Positions 43,196-52,890 of a DNA stretch of 64,000 nt are shown here, in pieces (the first letter of the stretch is position 1; each line of letters starts with the position of its first letter). Under the pieces are notes generated by a model. The model ran no database searches. It was given only the letters and a program-made list of their open reading frames with translations, and had not been told where the DNA came from. Position numbers and translations under genes: made by a program. The DNA lies in assembly GCA_003013855.2 (NCBI GenBank), contig PVNU02004166.1, positions 62,001 through 126,000 on the forward strand, written 5' to 3'. The stretch is from Liriodendron chinense. Lineage: Eukaryota > Streptophyta > Magnoliopsida > Magnoliales > Magnoliaceae.

Positions 43196-43625
43196 GTGGG
43201 GCCACCATGATTTATGGGTTTTATCCAATCCGTCCATCAATTTTTTTAGATTATTTTGCTAAACGAGCCCAAAAACGAGGCAGATTAAGTTCAATTGGAC
43301 CACACTAGGGAAGTAGCCGTGATAATGACGACCACCGTTGAAACCTTCCTTGGCCCACCGTGATGTTTATTTTCCATGCAACCTGTTTATAAAGTTACGT
43401 AGACCTGGATGAAGGGAAAACACAAGTATCAGCTTGATGAAAACTTTCTGCAGCTCCCCAGAAGTTTTTAATGGTGGGATTTCAGTCTCCTCTGTGTGGT
43501 CCACTTTAGGATTGGATATATCTCATTTTTAGGATCAAACCCTAAAATGATCTGGAAAAATGGATGGACGGCGTGGATAAAATCCATACATCACAGTAAG
43601 CCCCACAGAGCCCATGCATGGACCG
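43196..43625. mobile_element. Foldback MITE, GTGGGGCCACC.TGAT arms
   Basis: The left arm has CACGTGGGGCCACCATGATTTAT and AATCCGTCCATCAA. The right arm has ATGGATGGACGGCGTGGATAAAATCC, CATACATCACAG and CCCCACAGAG, in inverse order. The core phrases TTCCTTGGCCCACCGTGATGTTTATT and AACCTGTTTATAA are shared with the elements at 44251-45840. Ends are approximate. Confidence 0.6.
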
Positions 43626-44250
43626 ATTCCACCAAGGCAAGGGCAGTACGCAAATCCGCTCTTTTTATTCCACGCGAGAAATGCGAAGTGCTACCACGCG
43701 AGTGCACTTTACGTGTCAGCATGGCACACGTGTTTGAGATCTAAGGAACTTTTATGACGACCGGGCCTCATCTTGCATATCACTGGACCAAGTCCAGGTT
43801 GCTACTCTGATCCAATAGGCCACGTTTTTATTTTGAATATGAACCGTTGATGAATGAATCTGTTTAAGCAATTAATTTTCTGTGCATGTGTGCCAGATGG
43901 ACAGGCCGATCGTAGTTTCTATCAAGTGTATCCGACGGTGGAGCGCCTCTGATGTGCGGATCTTATCTCTGCTTCGTGAGCGAAGTTGGAACATAGAGTA
44001 TCCGGAAAGTGCATCGCGCGACTGTCGGTTGAAACACGAGTTTTGCTCGAGTACAGAAAGAGACCCGAATACAGCGGGAAGAGTCTCGACGTCTCTCGTT
44101 GCAAAACAAACCTCTTCAAACAAGGGAAGTAGAAGCGGGTATCCAGGGACGACCACATTGGGGGAAAAGGCTCTTTTGTTAGTTTTGCGCTGTTTAAAAA
44201 ATTGGTGGTGAGTCATCCTCAAACGTAGTACTTGCATGCATATAAATTCA
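43626..44250. other. GC-richer stretch, no recognisable gene
   Basis: Overlapping open frames exist on both strands at ~43870-44310, but neither shows a known domain, a plausible splice context or family-like residue patterns. I can name no element here. Confidence 0.45.
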
Positions 44251-45205
44251 CGGGTGGATTCCCGACAGTGGGACCCACCTTGATGTATTTTCCTTACATC
44301 CATGCTGTCCATCTGTTTTGAAAGCTCATTCTATGTCATGATCCAAAAAATGAAGCAGATCTAAATTTTAGGTGGACCATACCATGGAAAAAAGTGGGAT
44401 TGAATAGCCACCATTAAAAATTTATTGGGGTTAAAAGGAATATTTATTTACCATCCAACCTGTTTGATAAGGTCACAAAGTACTGGATGAAGGGATCACG
44501 CAAATATAAGCTTGATCTAAAACTTATTCAGTCATTTTAACTGTAAATCACCACTGTTTGTTGTGGTGTCGTCGGCCTAGTTTATTTTTCCATAATGTCG
44601 TAAATGAGTTGTCAAAACCAATGGATGGTGTAGATGTAAGGTACATTATGGGGAGCGAATTAGCTGTTACCTGTGTTACCCCTACTGTGTGGGGCCTACC
44701 TTGATGTATTTTTTTATATATCCATGACGTCCATATGTTGTTACGGTTAATTTTAGGATGAAATCCGTAAATTATAAGAAGATCCAAATCTCAGGTGGAC
44801 CATACCAATAGAATGAGTGATGAATAATCATTAAGAGCATGTTGCGGGCCACAAAAGTTTTAAATCAAACTGATCTTTAAATTTTCCCTTCATCGATACC
44901 ATCTTGACATTATGAAGAGCTTGGATTGCAAATAAAAATTACCAAAACCTTAGGATGGACTTTTTAAAATTTTTAATGGTGGCACTCAATCAGGACAGTT
45001 TCCAGTGGTATGGTCCACTTGAAATTTGGATTTGCATAATTTTTGAAAAACCATCTAAAATGGGCTGGAGAAACGGATGGACGGCGTGGATATACAAAAT
45101 ACTATCCACGTACGCCACACGAGTAGGGGTAACACCCACTAAGCTGTCATGGGGTAACACCTAATTCGCTCCCACATTATGGTAGGCTGACTGAATCCAC
45201 CCAGA
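44251..45205. mobile_element. Foldback MITE interrupted by a second foldback
   Basis: The left arm begins CGGGTGGATTCCCGACAG..GGGACCCACCTTGATG (44251). It is interrupted at 44651. The other arm resumes after 45182 with GGTAGGCTGACTGAATCCACCC. Once the inner element is removed, the two arms face each other. It has the same core phrases as its neighbours and is non-coding. Confidence 0.65.
44652..45173. mobile_element. Mutator-like foldback MITE with exact 9-bp duplication
   Basis: The inverted ends are GGAGCGAATTAGCTGTTACC and GGGGTAACACCTAATTCGCTCC. The long arms go on to GTGTTACCCCTACTGTGTGG and CACACGAGTAGGGGTAACACC. The direct repeat ACATTATGG lies at 44643-44651 and 45174-45182. Reading the boundary one base to the left gives TIR GGGAGCG with an 8-bp duplication instead. 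The 9-bp reading fits Mutator-like elements and the 8-bp reading fits hAT. It is the same family as the outer element at 19891-21184. Confidence 0.8.
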
Positions 45206-45214
45206 CATTCTCAG

Positions 45215-45840
45215 ATTAGGTAGGTGTTTTATCCACACCGTCTATCCATTTTGTCGGCTCAATTTAGGTATGAGCTCAAATGATACCCCAGTCCACGTGG
45301 GTATAACAATGTTCACGTGAACACCCAGGTCCATAGCTCAAGTGGCAGCCTGAGTGAAGATAGCCTCGTTCAACATTGACTTCAACCGATTCCCATAGTG
45401 GGGTTGGCTAACATTGTGATGTAAATAACAGGGTGGGTGGGTGTACTAACAGCGGGGGTGTGTGAGCTAATCCTAAAAAAGAGACAAGGGTATAAGCTCA
45501 AAAATGAGACAGATCCAGATCTAAGGTAGACAACACCACAGGAAATAACAGTAGTGATTGAGCGCTCGTCGTTGAAAACCCTGCCGGGCATAAAAAGTTC
45601 TGGATCAGGCTGATATTTATGTTTTCCTTCATCCAGGTCTGTGTACGTTGTGAAGAGGCTGGAGGGCAAATAAACATTACAGTGGCCGCTGGGAGTTTTT
45701 AATGGCGTGAGTTCAATTACCACTGTTTGCTCTAGTGTGGTCTGCCTGAAATTTGGATCTCCCCCATTTTTTAGCTCATTTTGATCTGGCAAAATGGATG
45801 GACGGCATGATAAAACACATTTATCATGGTGAGGCGGCCT
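45215..45840. mobile_element. Foldback MITE containing a SINE
   Basis: The left arm is TATCCACACCGTCTATCCATTTTG and the right arm is CAAAATGGATGGACGGCATGATAAAAC. The core has AATGAGACAGATCCAGATC and GGATCTCCCCCATTTTT as inverse partners. A SINE is inserted in the left arm at ~45281-45488. Confidence 0.65.
45281..45488 (+). mobile_element. tRNA-derived SINE, copy 2, with 14-bp target duplication
   Basis: Direct repeats GGTATGAGCTCAAA (45267-45280) and GGTATAAGCTCAAA (45489-45502) differ at one base and flank ~208 bases. The insert has an A-box-like TAGCTCAAGTGG (45334-45345), a B-box-like AACCGATTCCC (~45384) and a short A-rich tail (CCTAAAAAAGAG). Word order matches copy 1 at 18575-18750. 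Confidence 0.8.
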
Positions 45841-46064
45841 AGAGGCGCACCAACCATTATAGACCGGTACAGGAGAGATCATCCCTCTGGAATCAGAGTC
45901 CTGGTTGATGAGTGGTCCAGTACCAATCAGTACCAACCATTCATTTAATAGCATCACTACCAACCAATCATTTAATAGCCGTCAAACGAAGGGATAAAGT
46001 AAAACAGCGAGTGGTCCATATTACATTTGGAAGAGAAAAAAGCAAATAATTGAGGGCTTGTTTG

Positions 46065-46345
46065 GCATTTCTACTCTAATCCGATAAGTGCTTTTTTCAA
46101 TAGGAGTTAATGTTCTTTTTTATCAAGGGCCTGTTAGCCTGGTTGGTTGATGCCGGGCAGACAGGTCTCAAGTTGGAGACATATTAATTACATCAGTGGG
46201 TGCGGTGTGTGACCCACTATGTGGGTAGGGTGCATGGCTAACATAATAAAAAATTCACCTTTCAACAAAAAATAAGCTCGTTTTGATCTGGCTCTTACTT
46301 TAAATAAGCAGAATTTTTTCAAAACCAAAGAAGCTATTATATGAG
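46065..46345. mobile_element. MITE remnant with a possible SINE-like insert
   Basis: GAGGGCTTGTTTGGCATTTCTA (46051-46072) resembles plant MITE termini, and AATAAGCTCGTTTTGATC.. near 46270 could be its continuation. In between (46138-46265), GCCTGGTTGGTTGATGCC, GGTCTCAAGTTGGAGAC and a tail ending AATAAAAAATT loosely resemble a tRNA-derived SINE. Both calls are tentative. Confidence 0.3.
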
Positions 46346-46457
46346 ATAAAAATTACAAATGCTGGGGTATAATGGCAATCCAATAATTGTTTTGGTGGAT
46401 CTCATCATAGATGGCCGTGCCTCAACTGCCAAAAGATTGATGGCTACATACAATCTT

Positions 46458-48440
46458 CATGTGGCCCACTTTAGATATGGGTCATCCATCATGCGAGACC
46501 TTCGACGTGCACCAGTTGATTAGGTGGGGGCCTACTTCATGTGGACCATCCATTACGAGGGGTCACACTTTGACGTGGGTCAACCATCATGTGAAGCCCA
46601 CTTCATCCATTATGTGGGCCCGCCTTGATGTGGACTATTCATTGTGTGGTGCGCCACCTTCAATATGGGTCGTTCATCGTCTAGGCCCACCTTTGATGTC
46701 AATAAACCATCGTGTGGGCCCACCTTCAATGACCACCATCCATCATTTGGATCCCACCTTGATGTGGACCGCTCATTAAATGGAGCCTACTTGACGTAGA
46801 TGTTTTGTCATGATGGGCTACATTTTGATGTGGGTCATCCATCATGTGGGGCCCACCTTGATGTGGACCATACATCATGCGGGGCCCCACACTCAATATG
46901 GGTTGTTCATAATGAGGGGCCCACCTTTGATGTCCACCATCCATCATGTTGATCCCACCTTTGATGTAGACCATCTATCATGTGGGGCCCACTTGACGTG
47001 GATAGTCCTTCATGCGGGACCACATTTTTATCCGATCAATCCATCATGTGGGACCCACCTTTGATGTCCACCATCCATCTTGTGGGTCTGACCAATGTTG
47101 TGGACCATCTATCATATGGGGCCCACAAGTCCATCATGAGGGGCCACATTTTGATCCAAGCCATCCATCGTATGGGACTCACTTTTGATGTCCACCATCC
47201 ATTATGTGGTTCCCACCTTTGTTGCGGACCATCTAACACGTGGGGCCCACTTGATGTGGATAGTCCATCATGCGGGGCCACATTTTGATATGAACCATCC
47301 ATCATGTGGGACTCACCTTTGATGTCCACCATCCAGCATGTGCGTCTCACCTTTGCTATGGATTGTTCATCATATGGGGTCCAACCTTCAATATGGGTCA
47401 TCCATCGTGTGGGCCCACCTTCAATGTCAACCTTCCATCATGTGGCCCCACATCCAATGTCCACCATCCATCATGTGGGTCCCACCTTTGATATGGACCA
47501 TCAATCAAGTACGGCTTGCTTGATGTGGATTGTCCATCATGTAGGGCCACGCTTTGATGCGGGCCATCCATATGTGGGGCTCACATTTGATATGATCGTG
47601 CATTATGTGGGCCCAATTTGATGTGAAGCATTCATCATGTGGGGCCCCACCTTCACTATGGGTTGGTCATCATACGGGCCTACCTTTGAGAGATTGCAAA
47701 ACGAAGAGAAGAGGGCAAGATGGAAATTACTTGAAAAGTTTAAGGACAAACTTATCCAAAAATTAATCCAAAATGTCTACCATGTTCACCCACCTTTGAT
47801 ATCCATCATCCATTATGAGGGTCCCACCTTTGACGTGGATCGTCTATCAAGTGGGACCCACTTAATGTGAATGGTCCATCATGTTGGGCCACACTTTGAT
47901 GTGGGTCATTTATCATGTGAGGCCCAGCTTTGATTTGAACCGTGCATATATGTGGGCCTGCCTTGTGTGGACCATTCATCATATGGGGGGCACCATCAAT
48001 ATGGGTCGTTCATCATGTAGGCCCACCTTTAATGTCCACCATCCATCATGTGGGGCCCACTTGATGTAAACAATCCATCATGTGGGGCCACATTTTGATG
48101 TGGGCTATCCATCACGTGGGACCCACCTTTAATGTTCACCATCCATCAAGTGGGGCTCAACCTTCAATGTGGTTGTTCATCATGTTGGCCCACCTTTGAT
48201 GTCAGCCTTCTATCATGTGATCCCACCTTTTAATGTCCACTGTCTATCATGCGGGATCCCACCTTTGACGTGGGTTGTCCATCATGTGGGGCTGCACTTT
48301 GATGTGAGGCATCCATCATGTAGGGCCCACCTTTGATGTGACTGTGCATTATGTGAGCTCACCTTGATGTAGACCATTCATCACGGGGATCCCCAGCCTT
48401 CAATGTGGATTGCTAGTCATGTGGGTCCACCTTAAAAAAA
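46458..48440 (+). repeat. Degenerate higher-order tandem array of GTGGGGCCCACC units
   Basis: About 2 kb are built from 30-45 base subunits of the form CATCATGTGGGGCCCACC-TTTGATGT-GGACCATC. In the middle the subunits form a larger cycle: the marker CTTTGATGTCCACC recurs near 46924, 47058, 47180 and 47316 (spacings ~122-136). Between markers come a GTGGACCATCTATCATG unit, a GGATAGTCCATCATG unit and a GGGGCCACATTTTGAT unit. Long overlapping open frames on both strands are by-products of the repeat, not genes. Two non-repeat blocks (47690-47795, 48432-48535) interrupt or end it. Confidence 0.85.
47690..47795 (+). repeat. Interspersed block, copy 1 (copy 2 at 48432-48535)
   Basis: The words GAAGAGA..GGCAAGATGGAAATTACTT, AAAGTTTAAGGACA and AATTAATCCAAAATGTCTA recur ~747 bases downstream with similar spacing (GTAAGATGGAAATTACTTAG, AAGTTTGAAGACAG, AATGTCTATCC). 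A whole segment of the array plus this block was therefore duplicated. Confidence 0.75.
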
Positions 48441-49113
48441 TTGTAAAGAGAAGAGAGGATGGTAAGATGGAAATTACTTAGAAAGTTTGAAGACAGACTT
48501 GTCAAAAAATTAATAAAAAAAAATGTCTATCCACTTAGGCCCTATTTGGAGTTGTGGAAAGGGTGCAAAAGGAAATTGTATTTCCCGATAAATGTTATCT
48601 CCAAGAAAGCGTGGGAAATGAAATACATTTCCCTTCGTTTGTTTTTAATACTATTTTCAAGAGAAATTTTATGTTGTTTTCAAATAAGATGTTTAGCATA
48701 ATAATTTTTTCCTGAGAAAATTTTATTGATAGCAATTTAAAATCTAAAAGTCTTAGTGGTACAATGTATGCTGTACTTTAAAAAAATAGTAATAATAAAT
48801 AATAATAATAATTCAAGTGTCACGGCTATTGAAAAACTTGTCAACACATCATATGGAACTCGCTTTCAATATATAAGTTGTAAAATTAAAGAAAAAAATA
48901 TATTCAATACTAGTGAGCCTCACATTTGGATAAGGCTCATCATAATGTTATCAACCTCATGGATCTTCATGCACACAACTTGAGCAATGAGTTTATAAAT
49001 CAAATAGAAGCCCTAGACAGGGGAACTCTTACTCTGGATGTGCTCAAAAAAAGAACCGAATTGTGCAATAATGAGAATGAACAAGAATGCTTTCAATTTG
49101 AATGGAAATGAAA

Positions 49114-49119
<6 letters not shown>

Positions 49120-49177
<58 letters not shown>
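49120..49177. repeat. (TA)n microsatellite
   Basis: Perfect TA run of ~58 bases in the Harbinger element. Confidence 0.97.
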
Positions 49178-49178
<1 letters not shown>

Positions 49179-49589
49179 CGCATATGGAGTCCACAAATAT
49201 AAACATAACAATGTGTAAGCATCTATTTATTAGAGTAATATTAATGAAATATTATCATTCATCCACAATTATAAAATTGTATCATTTATTCTATATATTA
49301 CAAAATTTAAAAGTTCACAACTCAAAAAGTACTGTTAACTAAAAAGTTCACTAACATAAAAAAAAAAAATGAACAAGAAATATGTAACCTCCATAACCAC
49401 TACCATGATATATTTGAAATGATCATGAATAGGAAATTACGTCGAAATAACTTATTTTGTCCAAAAAAAACATTGTTTATACTTGTCGTTTTCTGATAAG
49501 ATAAGACTTGCTTTCAAATATTCCTCATCGATAAGGTTAAAGACTTTTCAAACTTCTTCCACCATTATATAATTAAACTTTTTACACGC

Positions 49590-49972
49590 ACCTGTGCTAA
49601 TGCTTCGACTATCGGCCATCTTTCCTACTTGGCTTGATAGGTGGTCTAGTGAATCCATAAATCCTTCTACAATCTTTCTTTTTTTTCTTTTCTAGAGCTT
49701 GGTGCCATGATTGTGATCCAGATGAATCTTTAGTAAATGAAGCATTTGAGTAACATTCTGGAGTGTCAGATACAAAATGAAGTTATTCTTCATCAAAAGA
49801 ATGAATATAAGCTTCATCCTCATCAAAATTTGAGCTCAATGGCGTGTATTGTTCAAAGGCAATGAAAGAAAAGATTCCATCAGTCTAATCATTGCCAATG
49901 ATCTCAGCCAACTTGTCGACGTGGTCAACCCACTTGTTTTTTAAATTCTTTGCGTAAGGATGCAACTGCAAA

Positions 49973-50036
<64 letters not shown>

Positions 50037-50346
50037 ATAAATGAGATAAATTTAAATATTAATAAATTACATTTACATACTCTTCCCAGACCTCATCAGT
50101 GGGTATTACTCTTTTCATGCTTTCATCCCACCCAAATCCGTTAGCATTAATCAAGTCTTTCTGACACTTAAAATGACCATTTAATTTCTTCGTTATATTT
50201 CTAATGTTATCCACATATAACTCTATGCCTATCATGTCCTTAAATTCAGTTGTTGCAGTTATCATTGCTTCCTTCTTTATACCACTATCCGCTTTACGAC
50301 CTAATTGAACTTGGACTAATAGTGGCTCAATGAGGACCGCATCCAC
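49590..50346 (-). pseudogene. Harbinger SANT/Myb-like partner protein pseudogene
   Basis: The first part (50346-50059) reads MDAVLIEPLLVQVQLGRK, then a Myb/SANT-like (Myb_DNA-bind_3) domain with the landmarks ITATTEFKDMIG, NITKKLNGHFK, NGFGWDES and TDEVWEEYV. After a (TA)n run (49977-50034) the reading resumes on the minus strand at ~49945 with NLKNKWVDHVDKLAEI, YTPLSSNFDEDEAYIHSF and SDTPECYSNASFTKDSSG, in changing frames with stops. These proteins pair with the transposase for DNA binding and nuclear import. The gap may be an intron that gained the microsatellite. Confidence 0.75.
49977..50034. repeat. (TA)n microsatellite
   Basis: Perfect TA run of ~58 bases between two coding parts of the SANT-like pseudogene. 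Confidence 0.97.
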
Positions 50347-50356
50347 ATGAGAGGTT

Positions 50357-50359
<3 letters not shown>

Positions 50360-50438
<79 letters not shown>
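50360..50438. repeat. (TA)n microsatellite
   Basis: Perfect TA run of ~79 bases just upstream (minus-strand sense) of the SANT-like pseudogene start. Confidence 0.97.
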
Positions 50439-50440
<2 letters not shown>

Positions 50441-50729
50441 CAAGTATATAACATTTTTTACGTTATCATTTTCCATTATAATAAAAGAGAAGAAAATTAA
50501 TATCTATATACTTATGACCAATTTAAATACATGTAGTTACACAAAACATAGCTAAGTGAATAAAAGACTATATTAAAAAAAAAAAATCTTGAAATCATGT
50601 CCATCTCAAAGAATACATTGGTATATAAAATGCATGATAAAATATAAAAGTTTCACAAATATCATTTAATCATGGACCATCTTCGACACAAAATATTTCA
50701 AGTTACATTTACAATAAATAAAAATAGAG

Positions 50730-51535
50730 TTAAGCAGGTGGATGTTCATCATTATGCATTCTCTCCACAATTTCATCTCTCACTCTAGCCTAGCCATCCC
50801 TCTCTCTTTGAGTGGATATTTGAAATAGCCGATATTGTGATTCTTCATCATTCTCAACTTCATTGATTGGCTAAATAATGTTATCATCGATGACTTCAAA
50901 ATTCAGTTCATCACCTCTCATTTCTCGTATGAAGTTGTGTAGTATGCAACAAGTTAATATGATCATAACTTGTATCTTTATCTTATACGATGGTAATGAC
51001 TTCAATATAGGGAAGCGTGCCTTTAAAACTTCAAAACATTATTCAATGGCATTATATAAAGATGAATGTCAATAATTGAATAGCTCCTTTTTATTTTGAG
51101 GAGTTAGACATGTTCTATACTTTCATTTAAACGGTAGTGTACTCCTTGATAAGGAGCAAAAAAATAGGAGTGCTTTGCAAAACTAGCATCAACAACATAA
51201 TATTTTCCTATGCTATAAAGAACCACGACTTATAAATGATAATCAAACTTTATACTAAGATAAAAAACAAAATTGATATTTTAAACTAATTCTTACCAGC
51301 GGGAACAATAAATTTTTCTTCTCAAGTGAGCGCTGATTGTAATATACGTGCATCAGATGTTGAACCTTCCCACCCATCAATTAACAAGCAACCATGACAT
51401 TTTGTGAGATAAATCATTTTCGATTGTAAAATTTTGCTTGCAAGCTGACTTGAACCAATGCAGGGATGTAGGTCCTATCTATTACGCTAACACAATTCTA
51501 AAATTTTATAAGATATTATTTACAAATAACAGGTG
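50730..51535 (-). pseudogene. PIF/Harbinger DDE transposase pseudogene
   Basis: Minus-strand landmarks in order: VIDRTYIPALVQ (first catalytic Asp), DGWEGSTSDARILQSAL (second Asp), a stop, FIVPAG, an apparent GT-AG intron (~51300-51208, GTAAGAATTAG..TTTATAGCATAG), KYYVVDASFAKHSYFFAPYQG, the HSSL..IE block, CFEVLKARFPILKSL, MIILTCCILHNFIREM and a tail RVRDEIVERMHNDEHPPA with stop at ~50730. Multiple frameshifts and stops inactivate it. The N-terminal third is missing or unreadable. The enzyme would cut and paste Harbinger elements at TTA targets. Confidence 0.82.
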
Positions 51536-51897
51536 ATTTGTTTTTTCATATATTTCCTACCTTAAAATAGTGGTAGACACCCCACCCCAGGCTGAAAAAG
51601 TTGATTAAATGACTGGAGGGATGGATGTTCAGTAAACCAACCCATATATCAAACCCTAAGACCAAAACCTCGTTAACTCACTGTAGACACCCCACCTTCG
51701 GCTACATTGTTGGTAGAGATAGCTGGATGAATGGAGGACCATACCCCCAAATCCCAAGTCCAAACTCAGCCAAACTCACCCTTGTAAGCCCCATTCCATA
51801 GCCCAGATCAAGCCTGAACCCAGTCAACCCAGTCTTAAACATCAGCCTGAAAAACCCACTAGAAAAAAGGCCAGTCAAAAAATCGCCCAAAAAGTCA

Positions 51898-52040
51898 AAC
51901 TCACTGAGTCAACCCGCTGAGTCAACCCGTCGAGTCAAACACCGAGTCAAACACCGAGTCAACCCGTCGAGTCAACCGTCGAGTCAAATCACCGAGTCGA
52001 CCCGCTGAGTCAACTCACTGAGTCGACCCAGCGAGTCAAA
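51898..52040. repeat. GAGTCAACCCG(C/T) minisatellite in LTR
   Basis: About ten short units of the kind GAGTCAACCCGTC / GAGTCAAACACC (11-16 bases), upstream of the promoter, in the U3 part of the LTR. Confidence 0.85.
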
Positions 52041-52151
52041 CAACAGCCCCGAGGAAGCAACCGTACATCGCTGGAAACCGAGGAGCGGCCGTACTGGTGG
52101 CCCATAGCAGGCCGCCCGAAATAAATTACGGAAAGTGCCACTCTCCGCTGC

Positions 52152-52158
52152 TATAAAT
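52152..52158 (+). promoter_or_regulatory. LTR TATA box (TATAAAT)
   Basis: CTATAAATAC is followed by a C-rich stretch, CCCCCCTCCCC, a typical retrotransposon LTR promoter. Transcription would start ~30 bases downstream, near 52185. Confidence 0.7.
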
Positions 52159-52469
52159 ACCCCCCTCCCCTTCTCATTTTGACATCCCTTCGAGTCCAGT
52201 GAAGTCCTGTCTGTCCCGAGCCCCTCTCCAATCCTTAGCCCATTTTTCCACCAAGGAGAGCCCGAGTGAGGAGAGCCTAGCCCTGGTCCAGCCCAGCCTG
52301 ACCACTGGTCCAAGCCTCCCAAGCCATCCAAGTCTTGATCCAGTCACTCGAAGCCAACCCTTGCGACACCTCCGTCCATCCAGCTACTCTTGTCCAGCAT
52401 CATCTCATTTGCATCTAGCATAAGTGCAACATTTACTTTTCTCTTCCAACCCCCCTACTTCACTGCAAG

Positions 52470-52890
52470 CACCTTGATTCTTCAAGCACACTGCATATGT
52501 CTTAAATTAAGCACCTGTCAGTTCGAGCGTATGCTCTGGGCTTGCCCGTTGTTGGAACCTGCCCATCAGAAACTCTTACTGTTCAGACCTGCATTCATGC
52601 TTCACCATAAAACACCTTGATCATTCAAGCACACTGCATACGTCTTACATTAAGCACCTGTCAGTTCGAGCGTACGCTCTGGGCTTGCCCGTTGTTGGAA
52701 CCTGCCCATCAGAAACTCTTACTGTTCAGACCTGCATTCATGCTTCACCATAAAACACCTTGATCATTCAAGCACACTGCATACGTCTTACATTAAGCAC
52801 CTGTCAGTTCGAGCGTACGCTCTGGGCTTGCCCGTTGTTGGAACCTGCCCATCAGAAACTCTTACTGTTCAGACCCGCATTCATGCATCA
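52470..52890 (+). repeat. 143-bp tandem repeat, three copies, in Tat LTR
   Basis: The unit start CACCTTGAT occurs at 52470, 52613 and 52756, so the period is exactly 143. Copies 2 and 3 are almost identical, while copy 1 has several differences (CATATGTCTTAAATT versus CATACGTCTTACATT). The last copy fades at GCATTCATGCATCATG. The array lies downstream of the TATA box, in the transcribed part. Confidence 0.95.

Larger units (their letters stand above)
48538..51570 (-). mobile_element. Decayed PIF/Harbinger transposon
   Basis: The left end is GGCCCTATTTGGAGTTGTGG at 48538, preceded by TTA (48535-48537), the PIF/Harbinger terminus and target. Both proteins expected of an autonomous element are present on the minus strand as pseudogenes: a SANT/Myb-like protein (49590-50346) and a DDE transposase (50730-51535). 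The right terminus is not seen. The Tat retrotransposon LTR begins about where it should be, so it was probably cut or displaced by that insertion. Three long (TA)n runs interrupt the element. Confidence 0.75.

Noticed and set aside
43872..44312. Overlapping open frames of 146 (minus) and 109 (plus) codons as a candidate gene
   Set aside because: There is no recognisable domain, no splice or start context, and both strands are equally open, as expected by chance in GC-richer DNA.
46459..47621. Several overlapping open frames of 60-120 codons on both strands
   Set aside because: They are by-products of the GTGGGGCCCACC tandem array. The peptides are only translations of the repeat in all frames.
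46458..48440. Regularly spaced repeats reminiscent of a CRISPR array
   Set aside because: The context is a plant nuclear genome. The units are degenerate, there are no unique equal-length spacers and no cas genes. It is a satellite-like array.
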